Below, piece by piece: positions 1 through 6,291 of a stretch of 8,668 nucleotides of DNA. Source of the DNA: Bacillota bacterium (GTDB lineage: Bacteria; Bacillota; Clostridia; Christensenellales; QAND01); the NCBI GenBank assembly GCA_019415425.1, contig DXZF01000358.1:1-8668 (forward strand), in the 5' to 3' direction. Every line of letters starts with the position of its first letter. Positions within the stretch are counted from its first letter, which is position 1. The notes beneath the pieces are model-generated. The model saw only the letters and a list, made by a program, of their open reading frames with translations, was not told the origin of the DNA and did no database searches. Both the position numbers and the translations under genes were made by a program.

Positions 1-1
1 C

Positions 2-1060
2 AAATGCCCGCAGCTGATCTGCCTACCCCCTCACTTTGACCGGTATCGGCGCATTTCCGACATGGCCAACGCCATCTACAACCGCTATACCGACCGGGTG
101 GAGCCGTTTGGCATCGATGAGAGCTGGTTGGAATTGACGGGTTGCGTACCCGACTTTGCCGCTGGCGTCGAGGTGGCGCAGCAGATTCGCCGCACCATCT
201 CCGCGGAGCTGGGCGTGACGGTGTCCATTGGCGTCTCTTTCAACAAGGTATTTGCCAAGTTGGGCAGCGATCTGAAAAAGCCGGACGCGGTCAGCGTCAT
301 CGATCGCGCGCACTTTCGGCAACTCCTGTCCGACCACCCGTGTGAAGAGCTGTTGTATGTGGGGTCCGCCACCAAACGGCGGCTCAACCGCATTGGCGTG
401 ACCACCTTGGGCGAATTGGCACAGTGCAATCCGGCCATTCTCAAGGGCCTGCTCGGCAAATGGGGGCTGGTGCTGCACGCCTTTGCAAACGGGCAGGATC
501 GTTCGCCGGTAGCCGTATACGGTACCGCCCCATCGTGCAAGGGCATCGGCAACAGCACCACCATGGCATACGATCTGACAGAGCGCGAGTCCGTCAAGCA
601 GGTGCTGTACATGCTGTGCGAGAGCGTCAGCGAGCGCATGCGCCGCCAGCACCTCCGTGGAAGCACCCTTTCACTGTGGCTGCGTCAGTCCAATTTGCAG
701 AGTTGCACAAGGCAGACTGCGCTGCCAACCCCCATCCAGAGCAGCCGGCAGATGGCCATGGCCGCGCTGTCCATCCTGGACACGCACTGGCAAGGAGAGC
801 CCCTGCGCAGTCTGGGGGTGCGCATGACGGAGCTGTGCCGAGACGACGCGTCGCAGCAGATGTGCCTGTGGCCCACCGAGGACGAACGAGACATCCAGCT
901 GGATGCGTGTGTAGATACCTTGCGCGCCCGGTTTGGGCACGCCTGCATTCACCGCGCGCTGTGTTTGACCCGCCCGGCGCTGTACGTCAACCCCATTGAG
1001 GAGAACACCATTCATCCCGTTCCGTTTTTCCGCGATGCACTACCGGTACGGGCAAAATGA
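2..1060 (+). CDS. dinB: Y-family translesion DNA polymerase (Pol IV/DinB-like), 5'-truncated by window edge
   Basis: This is an error-prone lesion-bypass polymerase acting on DNA in the cytoplasm. The frame is open from base 2 and enters mid-protein, so the start lies outside the window; the first catalytic aspartate region is not visible. 352 residues are present. Counting from the first visible codon, the N-terminal part carries CPQLICLPP near 2-10. The second catalytic acidic pair of the family follows in EPFGIDESW (D39, E40), then SIGVSFNKVFAKLGSDLKKP of the palm. A helix-hairpin-helix-like stretch follows (ELLYVGSATKRRLNRIGV), then the little-finger domain beginning around GNSTTMAYDLTERESV. 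Family members are about 400-420 residues, so perhaps 50-60 residues are missing. The stop TGA overlaps the AGGAGG site of the next gene, which suggests translational coupling. The family assignment is firm. The choice between DinB, UvrX and YqjW-type subgroups is not resolved. Confidence 0.93.
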   Translation, partial: KCPQLICLPPHFDRYRRISDMANAIYNRYTDRVEPFGIDESWLELTGCVPDFAAGVEVAQQIRRTISAELGVTVSIGVSFNKVFAKLGSDLKKPDAVSVIDRAHFRQLLSDHPCEELLYVGSATKRRLNRIGVTTLGELAQCNPAILKGLLGKWGLVLHAFANGQDRSPVAVYGTAPSCKGIGNSTTMAYDLTERESVKQVLYMLCESVSERMRRQHLRGSTLSLWLRQSNLQSCTRQTALPTPIQSSRQMAMAALSILDTHWQGEPLRSLGVRMTELCRDDASQQMCLWPTEDERDIQLDACVDTLRARFGHACIHRALCLTRPALYVNPIEENTIHPVPFFRDALPVRAK

Positions 1061-1072
1061 GGAGGAATTTCC

Positions 1073-1312
1073 ATGCAACACTACGCCTTGTCCGTCTATG
1101 CCAGATTCAACTTTGACGGCACCATCGTGCCCTGTTCGCTGACGCTGCCGGATGGCCGCAGCTTTTCCATCGACCGCGTACTGGACGTGCGCCCGGCAGC
1201 CAGCCGCAAGGTGGGTGGTTGCGGCATCCGTTACCTGTGCAGAGTCCATGGCCGGCAGGTGGCCCTGTTTTTGGAGGATACGCACTGGTTCTTTGAACCC
1301 TGCGACTCATAG
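1073..1312 (+). CDS. Small conserved-looking protein co-transcribed with the Y-family polymerase; function unknown
   Basis: A 79-residue protein I cannot assign to a named family. It starts 12 nt after the polymerase stop, with AGGAGG at 1060-1065 and a 7-nt spacer, so the start is well supported and the two genes look like one transcription unit. The sequence alternates short hydrophobic and charged runs (YALSVYARFNFDG, GIRYLCRVHGRQVALFLED) and ends in aromatic residues (HWFFEPCD). This suggests a small beta-rich soluble fold, with no signal peptide or membrane segment. A basic patch, RPAASRKVGG, sits in the middle near 42-51. It is not YolD-like in sequence, although YolD proteins are the small partners known beside Bacillus UV-damage polymerases. 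A role linked to the polymerase is inferred from context only. Confidence 0.82.
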   Translation: MQHYALSVYARFNFDGTIVPCSLTLPDGRSFSIDRVLDVRPAASRKVGGCGIRYLCRVHGRQVALFLEDTHWFFEPCDS

Positions 1313-1313
1313 C

Positions 1314-1343
1314 AACAGGGGGCTTTCTTCAAAGCCCCCTGTT
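1314..1343. terminator. Shared hairpin terminator between convergent units
   Basis: A perfect 13-bp stem (AACAGGGGGCTTT, 1314-1326, with its complement at 1331-1343) encloses a 4-nt loop, CTTC. It begins 2 nt after the small ORF's stop and lies 22 nt beyond the stop of the convergent alcohol dehydrogenase, so it can serve both strands. The following T-tract is poor on either strand, which makes termination efficiency uncertain, but the stem itself is very strong. Confidence 0.78.
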
Positions 1344-1364
1344 CTCTTTGCTCCCTTGCCGGTT

Positions 1365-2420
1365 TCAGATGATCACGACGGGCTTGATCAGATCGGCCGG
1401 CTTGTCCTTCATCAGCATCAGCGCCTCCGGGATTTTGTCCATGCCCTGGAAGCGATGGGTGACCAGCAGGCTGGTATCCAGTTTGCCGGTCTGAAGCAGC
1501 GCCGCCATCTTCTCCATCTTGCGGCGTCCGCCCGGCGTCAATCCACCGTTGATCTTCTTGTGGCCCATGCCCACGCCCCATTCGATGCGCGGGATGCGGA
1601 TATAGTCGCCCTCGCCCAGGTAATTGACATTGCCAATCACTCCGCCCGGCTTGAGCATGCGCACGGCCTGATCGAACGTATCCACGTCCCCGCCTGCAAT
1701 GATCACGCGGTCGACCCCTTTGCCTTCCGTGCGCAGCAATATCTGTTCCACAATATCGCCCTCGCGGTAGTTGACGATGTCGGTCGCGCCGTACGCCCTT
1801 GCCACCTCTATGCACTTGGGCCGCGAACCCACGGCATAGACGTGCGAAGCGCCGCGCAGATTGGCGCCGGCCACTGCCATCAGCCCCACCGGGCCGATGC
1901 CGATCACGCACACGGTATCGCCCAGCTCGATCTCCGCCAATTCCGCCCCGTGAAAACCGGTGACCACCATATCCGGCAGCATCACGGCCTGGACCGGGTC
2001 CACATCCGGCGGCAACAGCGCCAGGTTGGCATCGGCCTGATTGACGTGAAAGTACTCGGCAAACACGCCATCTTTGAAATTGGAAAACTTCCAGCCCGCC
2101 AGCATGCCGTCTGCGTGCTGAGGGAATCCTCCCTGCGCCTGCACCGCCAACCAGTTGGGCGTGATGGCCGGCACAATCACGCGATCGCCCGGTGCAAAGT
2201 CCTGTACCAATTCGCCCGTCTCCACCACCTCGCCCACCGCTTCGTGGCCCAGGATCATGTCGTGCCGCTCGCCCAGCGCGCCCGCCCACACCGTGTGGAT
2301 ATCCGATGTGCAAGGCGCAATGGCAATGGGCCTGACGATTGCATCCAGCGGCCCGCACTGCGGACGCGGCTTTTCAATCCATCCCACGCGCCCAATGCCC
2401 AACATGGCAAAACCCTTCAT
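1365..2420 (-). CDS. adh: NADP-dependent secondary alcohol dehydrogenase (zinc MDR family, Thermoanaerobacter brockii type)
   Basis: A cytoplasmic enzyme that interconverts secondary alcohols such as 2-propanol or 2-butanol and their ketones using NADP(H). The 351-residue product aligns by eye without gaps to the T. brockii/T. ethanolicus enzyme (352 aa). The catalytic zinc ligands C37, H59 and D150 are present, with E60. The Rossmann loop GIGPVG is at 174-179. The NADP-phosphate-binding residues G198, S199, R200 and Y218 are all present, so NADP preference is a good prediction. Pocket positions S39, A85, I86, W110 and Y267 are also kept. Position 49 is Leu and 295 is Thr, where I recall Ile and Cys in the T. 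brockii enzyme. I chose ATG 2420 because the family's MKGFAML start lies there with AGGAG about 10 nt upstream. The frame stays open to 2573, but that extension has no homology. The gene is divergent from the 4-hydroxybutyrate dehydrogenase gene. Confidence 0.95.
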   Translation of the reverse strand: MKGFAMLGIGRVGWIEKPRPQCGPLDAIVRPIAIAPCTSDIHTVWAGALGERHDMILGHEAVGEVVETGELVQDFAPGDRVIVPAITPNWLAVQAQGGFPQHADGMLAGWKFSNFKDGVFAEYFHVNQADANLALLPPDVDPVQAVMLPDMVVTGFHGAELAEIELGDTVCVIGIGPVGLMAVAGANLRGASHVYAVGSRPKCIEVARAYGATDIVNYREGDIVEQILLRTEGKGVDRVIIAGGDVDTFDQAVRMLKPGGVIGNVNYLGEGDYIRIPRIEWGVGMGHKKINGGLTPGGRRKMEKMAALLQTGKLDTSLLVTHRFQGMDKIPEALMLMKDKPADLIKPVVII

Positions 2421-2562
2421 TGTATACACACTCCTCTTCTTTGCAGTAAGGGTAGTGTGCGCCGGGCTCACCATCCCTATACGGGCAGTAAGCATTTCGA
2501 TCGTGCGGGCCATCGCCGTGGCAAGCGCATACCCGTCCATACGATTTGCATCAAACGTCGAT

Positions 2563-2592
2563 AAAAATATCACAATTTTGATTGATATTTTT
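2563..2592. promoter_or_regulatory. Perfect AT-rich inverted repeat, candidate operator
   Basis: AAAAATATCA (2563-2572) and TGATATTTTT (2583-2592) are perfect 10-bp complements around a 10-nt centre (CAATTTTGAT). The right arm covers the predicted -35 box of the plus-strand promoter. It lies in the only clearly AT-rich part of the adh-4hbD intergenic region. A dimeric repressor binding here would block that promoter. The regulator's identity is unknown and no regulator gene is present in the window. It could also simply reflect AT-rich promoter composition. Confidence 0.5.
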
Positions 2593-2610
2593 TACACAAT
2601 ATGGTATACA
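2582..2610 (+). promoter_or_regulatory. Sigma-A-type promoter for 4-hydroxybutyrate dehydrogenase
   Basis: A -35 box TTGATA (2582-2587) is followed by a 17-nt spacer and a -10 box TATACA (2605-2610), with the extended -10 dinucleotide TG at 2602-2603. The expected transcription start is near 2617, which gives a leader of about 85 nt before ATG 2702. No comparably good promoter was found on the minus strand for the divergent adh gene. Confidence 0.68.
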
Positions 2611-2701
2611 GAAAACAGACTTGCCGGCGCAAAAGCGTGTGGCGCATCGCATGGGCACGACGTCTCTTTGCCCGTAATCCTTTGAAAGGCGGTTCTCTAC
2701 C

Positions 2702-3826
2702 ATGATGGACAAACCCTTTTTTCTATCCACCAAGATTCACCAGTTCGATACGCTGGACACATTCGTCCAGGAGTTCGCGCCCACAGAGCGCGACCTGATC
2801 GTCTCCAATCGCTTCATCTACGATCCCCTGATCGCCCCACTGCATTTGCCGTGCAAATGTCTGTTCCAGGAAGATTATGGCAGCGGCGAACCCACGGATG
2901 TGATGGTGGAAGGCATGTTAAAGGCGCTGGATGGATTTGACCCGGCGCGCATTATCGGCATTGGCGGCGGCACGGTGATCGACATCTGCAAGGTGCTCGC
3001 GCTCAAGCCGTTTGCACAATTGGACGAGCTGTTCGACGATCCGTCCAAACTCGTCAAAGCCAAGGAGACCATCATCCTGCCTACCACGTGCGGCACCGGC
3101 AGCGAGGTGACCAATGTGGCCGTCTTCCAACTGACGCGCAAGCACACCAAAAAGGGCATTGCGCACGAGAGCCTGTACCCGGACCACGCCGTGCTGATTC
3201 CGCAGATGCTGTCCACATTGCCGTACAAGTTCTTCCTCTTCTCTTCGGCAGACGCGCTGATTCACGCGGCGGAATCGTATCTTTCGCCCAACGCATGCGT
3301 GTACAGCGAGCTGTTCTCCGTTTCGGCCATCCGCACGATTTTAAAGGGCTATAAGGAACTGGTGCAGTATGGCGAAGAGCACCGCAAGGCGCTGTTTGAG
3401 GACTTCATGCTCGCCGGCAACATTGCGGGCATCGCGTTTGGCTATGGCGGCACCGGTACCGTGCACGCCATGTCGTACCCGCTGGGCGGCAACTACCATG
3501 TGGCGCACGGTGAGAGCAACTATCAGTTCTTCACCGCCGTGTTCAAAGCGTACAACGAGCTGCAGCCCGAGGGCAAAATCCAGTCGTTCAACGCCATCGT
3601 GCGCGAGGTGTTGGAGCTTGAGGCAGATGCCGACGTATGCCAGGCGCTGGATGCGCTCATCGGCACGCTCATCCCGCTGCGCAAGCTGCGCGAATACGGC
3701 ATGAAGGAAGAGGAGATCGTCACGTTTACCGACAGCGTGCTCAACGAACAGCAGCGCTTGCTGCGCAACGCGTATGTGCCGATCACGCACGAGGTGATGG
3801 AGTCCATCTACCGCAGCCGTTTCTGA
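2702..3826 (+). CDS. 4hbD: 4-hydroxybutyrate dehydrogenase (iron-containing alcohol dehydrogenase family)
   Basis: A cytoplasmic NAD(H)-dependent enzyme that interconverts succinate semialdehyde and 4-hydroxybutyrate, a step in succinate/4-aminobutyrate fermentation to butyrate. The product is 374 residues; the C. kluyveri enzyme is about 371 and shares long stretches by eye. These include VIDI after GIGGG (86-90), PTTCGTGSEVTNV, LPYKFF, SSADALIHA, GGNYHVAHGESNY and LREYGMKEEEI. The predicted metal ligands are D184, H188, H255 and H269, and the dinucleotide loop is GIGGGT at 86-91. The start ATG 2702 has AAAGGCGG 9 nt upstream; ATG 2705 is a close alternative. The usual partners (succinyl-CoA or succinate-semialdehyde genes, CoA transferase) are not adjacent, so the physiological substrate rests on homology alone. 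A terminator follows directly. Confidence 0.87.
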   Translation: MMDKPFFLSTKIHQFDTLDTFVQEFAPTERDLIVSNRFIYDPLIAPLHLPCKCLFQEDYGSGEPTDVMVEGMLKALDGFDPARIIGIGGGTVIDICKVLALKPFAQLDELFDDPSKLVKAKETIILPTTCGTGSEVTNVAVFQLTRKHTKKGIAHESLYPDHAVLIPQMLSTLPYKFFLFSSADALIHAAESYLSPNACVYSELFSVSAIRTILKGYKELVQYGEEHRKALFEDFMLAGNIAGIAFGYGGTGTVHAMSYPLGGNYHVAHGESNYQFFTAVFKAYNELQPEGKIQSFNAIVREVLELEADADVCQALDALIGTLIPLRKLREYGMKEEEIVTFTDSVLNEQQRLLRNAYVPITHEVMESIYRSRF

Positions 3827-3842
3827 TGGGTTATCGATACGC

Positions 3843-3880
3843 AAAGGGCCTTCGATCTGCCAGCATCGAAGGCCCTTTTT
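3843..3880. terminator. Rho-independent terminator, probably bidirectional
   Basis: A perfect 14-bp stem (AAAGGGCCTTCGAT at 3843-3856 with its complement at 3865-3878) has an 8-nt loop. T5 at 3876-3880 supports termination of the plus-strand 4hbD transcript. It starts 17 nt after the 4hbD stop and sits 3 nt beyond the stop of the convergent nitroreductase. On the minus strand only TTT follows, so it could also end that gene with lower efficiency. Confidence 0.9.
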
Positions 3881-3882
3881 CG

Positions 3883-4500
3883 TCATTTCTGCTCGGTTGC
3901 CGTTTCGCCCGAAGATACAAAATGCACCGTGCCGGGCTTGCGCGCGGCGGCGGGCCGGTTCATGCCAGAGGCCGGATAGCCCAGCGCCACCGCGCCGCAC
4001 ACGATATGGCTCTGTGGAATGCCGTACGCATCCAGCTGTGCGCGCACGCGCGGCTCGTCCGTCGTCCAGGTGAGCTGGTTGATATAACAGCTGCCGATGC
4101 CCAGGCTCTGTGCAGCCAGCAGCATGTTCTGAATTGCGCACGCGCTGTCGGCCATGGCGTTGCTGTACGCGCGCTCATTGCTGACGATGACGAGCACGGG
4201 AGCGTGATACGTAAAGGAGAACGCCTCGTTCTCCCGCGCACGCCGCTGATACGTGTGCTTGGTGGGATAGTCATCCGGCGCGATGACCAGTTCGCAAAAC
4301 ACCTCGCGTATCAGGGCGTCCAGTGCCCGCAGATCTTCGGGGTGGGTCAGCACGGTAAAGCGCCAGCTCTGGTGGTTGGAACCGCTGGGCGCATAGCATG
4401 CCGCCTGCAAAATGGCGTCCAGTACATCGCGCTCGGGTACCTGCGGCAAAAAATGGCGGATGCTGCGTCGCTGTAAAATGGTCTTTAGCACTTCATTCAT
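3883..4500 (-). CDS. Nitroreductase-family FMN oxidoreductase
   Basis: A flavoenzyme of the nitroreductase superfamily, normally a dimer that uses NAD(P)H to reduce nitro compounds, quinones or similar substrates. With the start at 4500 it is 205 residues, typical for the family. FMN-contact motifs are visible: RRSIRHF (11-17), APSGSNHQSWRF (37-48) and the GIGSCYINQL segment (135-143), with GAVALGYP (169-176) near the C-terminal end. I prefer ATG 4500 over the in-frame ATG 4509. The only Shine-Dalgarno-like sequence (AAGGGA, minus strand, 4510-4515) abuts 4509 with no spacer but is 9 nt from 4500, and MNEVLKTI is the usual beginning of such proteins. The exact substrate cannot be told. It is divergent from pyrE and convergent with 4hbD. 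Confidence 0.9.
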   Translation of the reverse strand: MNEVLKTILQRRSIRHFLPQVPERDVLDAILQAACYAPSGSNHQSWRFTVLTHPEDLRALDALIREVFCELVIAPDDYPTKHTYQRRARENEAFSFTYHAPVLVIVSNERAYSNAMADSACAIQNMLLAAQSLGIGSCYINQLTWTTDEPRVRAQLDAYGIPQSHIVCGAVALGYPASGMNRPAAARKPGTVHFVSSGETATEQK

Positions 4501-4542
4501 CGTATTCATTCCCTTTTCGTGCCGTCAATTCGCCTGTGGGAA

Positions 4543-4572
4543 TTGCGCATTGGCCTCTTTTGTGCGTATAAT
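4543..4572 (+). promoter_or_regulatory. Promoter for pyrE
   Basis: TTGCGC (4543-4548), an 18-nt spacer and a consensus TATAAT (4567-4572). The predicted start near 4579 gives a leader of about 58 nt to pyrE. That is too short for a PyrR-type attenuator, and none is visible. Confidence 0.65.
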
Positions 4573-4597
4573 AACATAGATTGTTTCACCATTTCAA
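4568..4597 (-). promoter_or_regulatory. Promoter for the nitroreductase gene
   Basis: Read on the minus strand, TTGAAA (4592-4597) is followed by 18 nt and TATTAT (4568-4573). The leader to ATG 4500 would be about 60 nt. Its -10 box overlaps that of the pyrE promoter on the opposite strand. Confidence 0.55.
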
Positions 4598-4636
4598 AAC
4601 GCCCGGCAATAGCCGCCCATAAGCGAGGTTATCTGT

Positions 4637-5302
4637 ATGATTGCACCGGCAAAAAGAGAATTTATCGAGTTCATGATGCAGGCAGACGTGCTGCGCTTTG
4701 GCCAGTTCAAGACCAAGAGCGGCCGCATGTCTCCGTACTTTGTCAACACCGGAAACTACAAGACCGGCGCGCAGATCGCGACGCTGGGCAAGTTCTACGC
4801 CCAGTTGGTTGCGGATACGTGCGGCGATGCGTTTGACGCCATGTTCGGCCCGGCGTACAAGGGAATTCCGCTGGCCACGGTCACCGCGGCTTCGCTCTCC
4901 ACCCTGCACGGGATCGACAGGCCGTTTTTCTTCAATCGCAAGGAAGCCAAAGATCACGGTGAAGGCGGCAGCCTGGTGGGCTATACGCCGCAGGATGGCG
5001 ACCGCATCATCATCATCGAGGACGTGATTACGGCCGGAACCGCGGTGCGCGAAACGGTGCCGCTGCTGCAGGCGTGCGCCAATGTGAGCGTGCAGGATAT
5101 GTTCATCTCTGTCAATCGGTGCGAAGTGGGGCAAAACGCCCAAAAGACCGCCGTAATGGAAGTCAAGGAGCAATTCGGCATCCAGGTGCACGCCATTGTG
5201 GATGTGCGCGATATCCACGCGTATCTGCAGGAGGTCGGCACGTACGGCGAAGTGCTGCAGCACATGGAAGCGTACATGGAGCAGTACTGCCTGTTTGATT
5301 GA
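4637..5302 (+). CDS. pyrE: Orotate phosphoribosyltransferase
   Basis: Converts orotate and PRPP to orotidine 5'-monophosphate plus pyrophosphate, the fifth step of UMP synthesis, in the cytoplasm. It has 221 residues, the usual length. The substrate-binding N-terminal part has KTKSGRMSPYFVNTG (25-39). The flexible catalytic loop is FFNRKEAKDHGEGG (98-111). The PRPP-binding motif of type I phosphoribosyltransferases is clear at IIIIEDVITAGTAV (124-137). ATG 4637 has GAGG about 9 nt upstream, a modest site, and no other start fits the family. It stands alone with its own promoter and terminator, with no other pyr gene in the window, so it is outside any local pyrimidine operon. Confidence 0.96.
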   Translation: MIAPAKREFIEFMMQADVLRFGQFKTKSGRMSPYFVNTGNYKTGAQIATLGKFYAQLVADTCGDAFDAMFGPAYKGIPLATVTAASLSTLHGIDRPFFFNRKEAKDHGEGGSLVGYTPQDGDRIIIIEDVITAGTAVRETVPLLQACANVSVQDMFISVNRCEVGQNAQKTAVMEVKEQFGIQVHAIVDVRDIHAYLQEVGTYGEVLQHMEAYMEQYCLFD

Positions 5303-5317
5303 GGCATCGCAAACGTT

Positions 5318-5352
5318 AAAGCGCGCAGGGGTTCATCCTCTGCGCGCTTTTT
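5318..5352 (+). terminator. Rho-independent terminator of pyrE
   Basis: A stem of 14 pairs (5318-5331 with 5337-5350, including one G-U) has a 5-nt loop, TTCAT. It is followed by, and partly formed from, TTTTT at 5348-5352. It starts 15 nt after the pyrE stop. Confidence 0.92.
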
Positions 5353-5548
5353 GCTGCACATTTTTTGTATGGCATACGCCCTGCAGGGCATCGGTCTGCG
5401 TCCAATGTATCCCTTGTGCGCATGCCACCCAAACCATAACGGGCCCCAGGCACCGGTCAACGGCGGCACAATCCTGCGGAGCATCCATTTGACGCGGGTT
5501 CGCTCCCTCGCTTGTCCCCTCCGTTGCCCTATGCGAATAGGGCCGCAC
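5353..5548. other. Intergenic gap with palindromes; no supported gene
   Basis: About 200 bases lie between the pyrE terminator and the folT stop on the opposite strand. Two neighbouring palindromes are present: GTATG-G-CATAC (5367-5377) and GCCCTGCAGGGC (5378-5389). A 7-bp hairpin, GCCCTAT-GCGA-ATAGGGC (5526-5543), lies 5 nt beyond the folT stop. It has no T-tract on the minus strand, so it is a weak terminator candidate for folT. The open frames here lack plausible ribosome sites and run into folT or pyrE, and I see no tRNA. Confidence 0.6.
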
Positions 5549-6130
5549 TTAGGGCTGGACGATACGCCCGTCCTGTTCTCTCCACAGCCCCATGCCGATC
5601 GCCACGCGCCGCACCAGGCCCGCCACCACGAACAGCATCAGCGCTTCGAGCGGGCACAGCGCAGCGTTCTTGAGCAGGCGCAGCGGCAGCAGCGCGGTAA
5701 ACGCATCTCCATACAGCATGGATAGCCAGATCGTATTGAGCAGCACGTTGCCAATCAGGTTGACCAGCCCCTTGGCGAGCAGGGCGCGCCAATAGGTGAC
5801 ATTCTGCCTGTACAGCACGCACCCGTAGATCAGCCCCCCCACCACGGCCGTGATGGTGAAGCCGGGAAAGTATGCGCCGCGTGGGTTCATCAGGTACGAA
5901 ACCACCTCGGTCAGGCACCCTGCCCCCATGCCCACTGCCGGGCCAAAGAGCATGCCCACCATGGCCATGGTCAAAAAGCCGAACCCCACGCGCAGTTCCG
6001 GCAGCACCTGTACACTGCCCACATAGTCCAAAATGATGTTGAGCGCCACCAGCATCGCCACCAGCGTCAGGGTGCGCAAGTGCCTGTACTCCCGGGCCGA
6101 TGCCGCCCAGGTCTCTCTTAACGTCTGCAT
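5549..6130 (-). CDS. folT: Folate-family ECF transporter S component
   Basis: The substrate-binding membrane subunit of an energy-coupling-factor transporter, which captures folate and works with a shared EcfA/EcfA'/EcfT module encoded elsewhere. The 193-residue product is strongly hydrophobic, with likely membrane segments near 19-39, 48-72, 88-106, 109-140 and 150-176. The run NPRGAYFPGFTITAVVGGLI (82-101) is characteristic of the folate-specific S family. I place the start at ATG 6130, where GGGGAGG lies 10 nt upstream. The frame stays open to 6277, but that stretch is the riboswitch RNA. It has its own promoter and riboswitch and no adjacent ECF ATPase gene, consistent with a group II ECF system. 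The upstream THF riboswitch independently supports folate as the ligand. Confidence 0.92.
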   Translation of the reverse strand: MQTLRETWAASAREYRHLRTLTLVAMLVALNIILDYVGSVQVLPELRVGFGFLTMAMVGMLFGPAVGMGAGCLTEVVSYLMNPRGAYFPGFTITAVVGGLIYGCVLYRQNVTYWRALLAKGLVNLIGNVLLNTIWLSMLYGDAFTALLPLRLLKNAALCPLEALMLFVVAGLVRRVAIGMGLWREQDGRIVQP

Positions 6131-6132
6131 AC

Positions 6133-6175
6133 AAAAAACACCTCCCCAAATTTGTTGCCACAAATGGGAAGGTGT
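6133..6175 (-). terminator. Expression platform: terminator hairpin that also contains the folT Shine-Dalgarno
   Basis: On the minus strand the outer arm ACACCTTCCC (6166-6175) pairs with GGGGAGGTGT (6138-6147; one U-G pair). The inner arm ATTTGT pairs with ACAAAT (6160-6165 with 6150-6155), around a 4-nt loop GGCA and a 2-nt bulge. Six Ts (6133-6138) follow immediately. The folT Shine-Dalgarno GGGGAGG (6141-6147) is inside the 3' arm. A competing hairpin, GGGAGAGG (6178-6185) with CCTTCCC (6166-6172), would disrupt the stem and is a candidate anti-terminator. Confidence 0.82.
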
Positions 6176-6191
6176 CTCCTCTCCCGGTTGT

Positions 6192-6291
6192 AGCAGCGGG
6201 ATGCGACCACTGCACCGCAAGTGAAACACTTTTCGTTCAGACAGCAACTCCCCGTCTATCTGACACTTCACGCGCAATGGCCTACTCTGCC
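6192..6291 (-). promoter_or_regulatory. Tetrahydrofolate (THF) riboswitch aptamer upstream of folT
   Basis: This minus-strand leader matches the folT-type THF aptamer in order and content. It begins GGCAGAGTAG (6291 down), continues through GCGCGTGAAGTG and GAACGAA (6232-6238), and closes with GCGGTGCAGTGG and GCATCC (6199-6204). Supported helices are P1 GCAG/CTGC (6287-6290 with 6193-6196), P2 CCATTGC/GCAGTGG (6274-6280 with 6207-6213), and AAGTG/CACTT (6264-6268 with 6219-6223). A P3 arm, TCAGA/TCTGA, pairs 6259-6263 with 6237-6241. The length of 100 nt is normal for the class. Known THF riboswitches bind reduced folates and lower expression of folate transport or synthesis genes. The folT gene downstream fits exactly. 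Confidence 0.9.

Noticed and set aside
1152..2564. 470-codon open frame on the plus strand antisense to the secondary alcohol dehydrogenase
   Set aside because: Its His/Arg/Ala-rich, low-similarity translation is the usual GC-rich shadow of a real gene. It has no fitting ribosome site, and the opposite strand has an essentially complete family match.
2421..2573. 51-codon N-terminal extension of the alcohol dehydrogenase
   Set aside because: The family start MKGFAML is at 2420 with its own SD. The extension covers the promoter and operator-like region and has no family match.
2651..2675. 7-pair hairpin in the 4hbD leader (GGGCA with TGCCC plus flanks)
   Set aside because: The stem is short with an 11-nt loop and no recognisable riboswitch or attenuator features. 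It is likely incidental.
4501..4509. Upstream in-frame ATG (4509) for the nitroreductase
   Set aside because: The SD-like AAGGGA directly touches this ATG and leaves no spacer. ATG 4500 gives a 9-nt spacer and the typical MNEVLKTI start.
5496..5510. GGGTTCG resembling a tRNA T-arm
   Set aside because: The remainder does not match the T-loop consensus, and no acceptor or anticodon stems can be drawn around it.
5333..5548. 71-codon minus-strand ORF in the pyrE-folT gap
   Set aside because: It overlaps the pyrE terminator, has no usable SD and its composition looks random.
6131..6277. 49-codon N-terminal extension of FolT
   Set aside because: The open frame passes through the THF riboswitch and terminator hairpin. 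A proper SD lies just upstream of ATG 6130.
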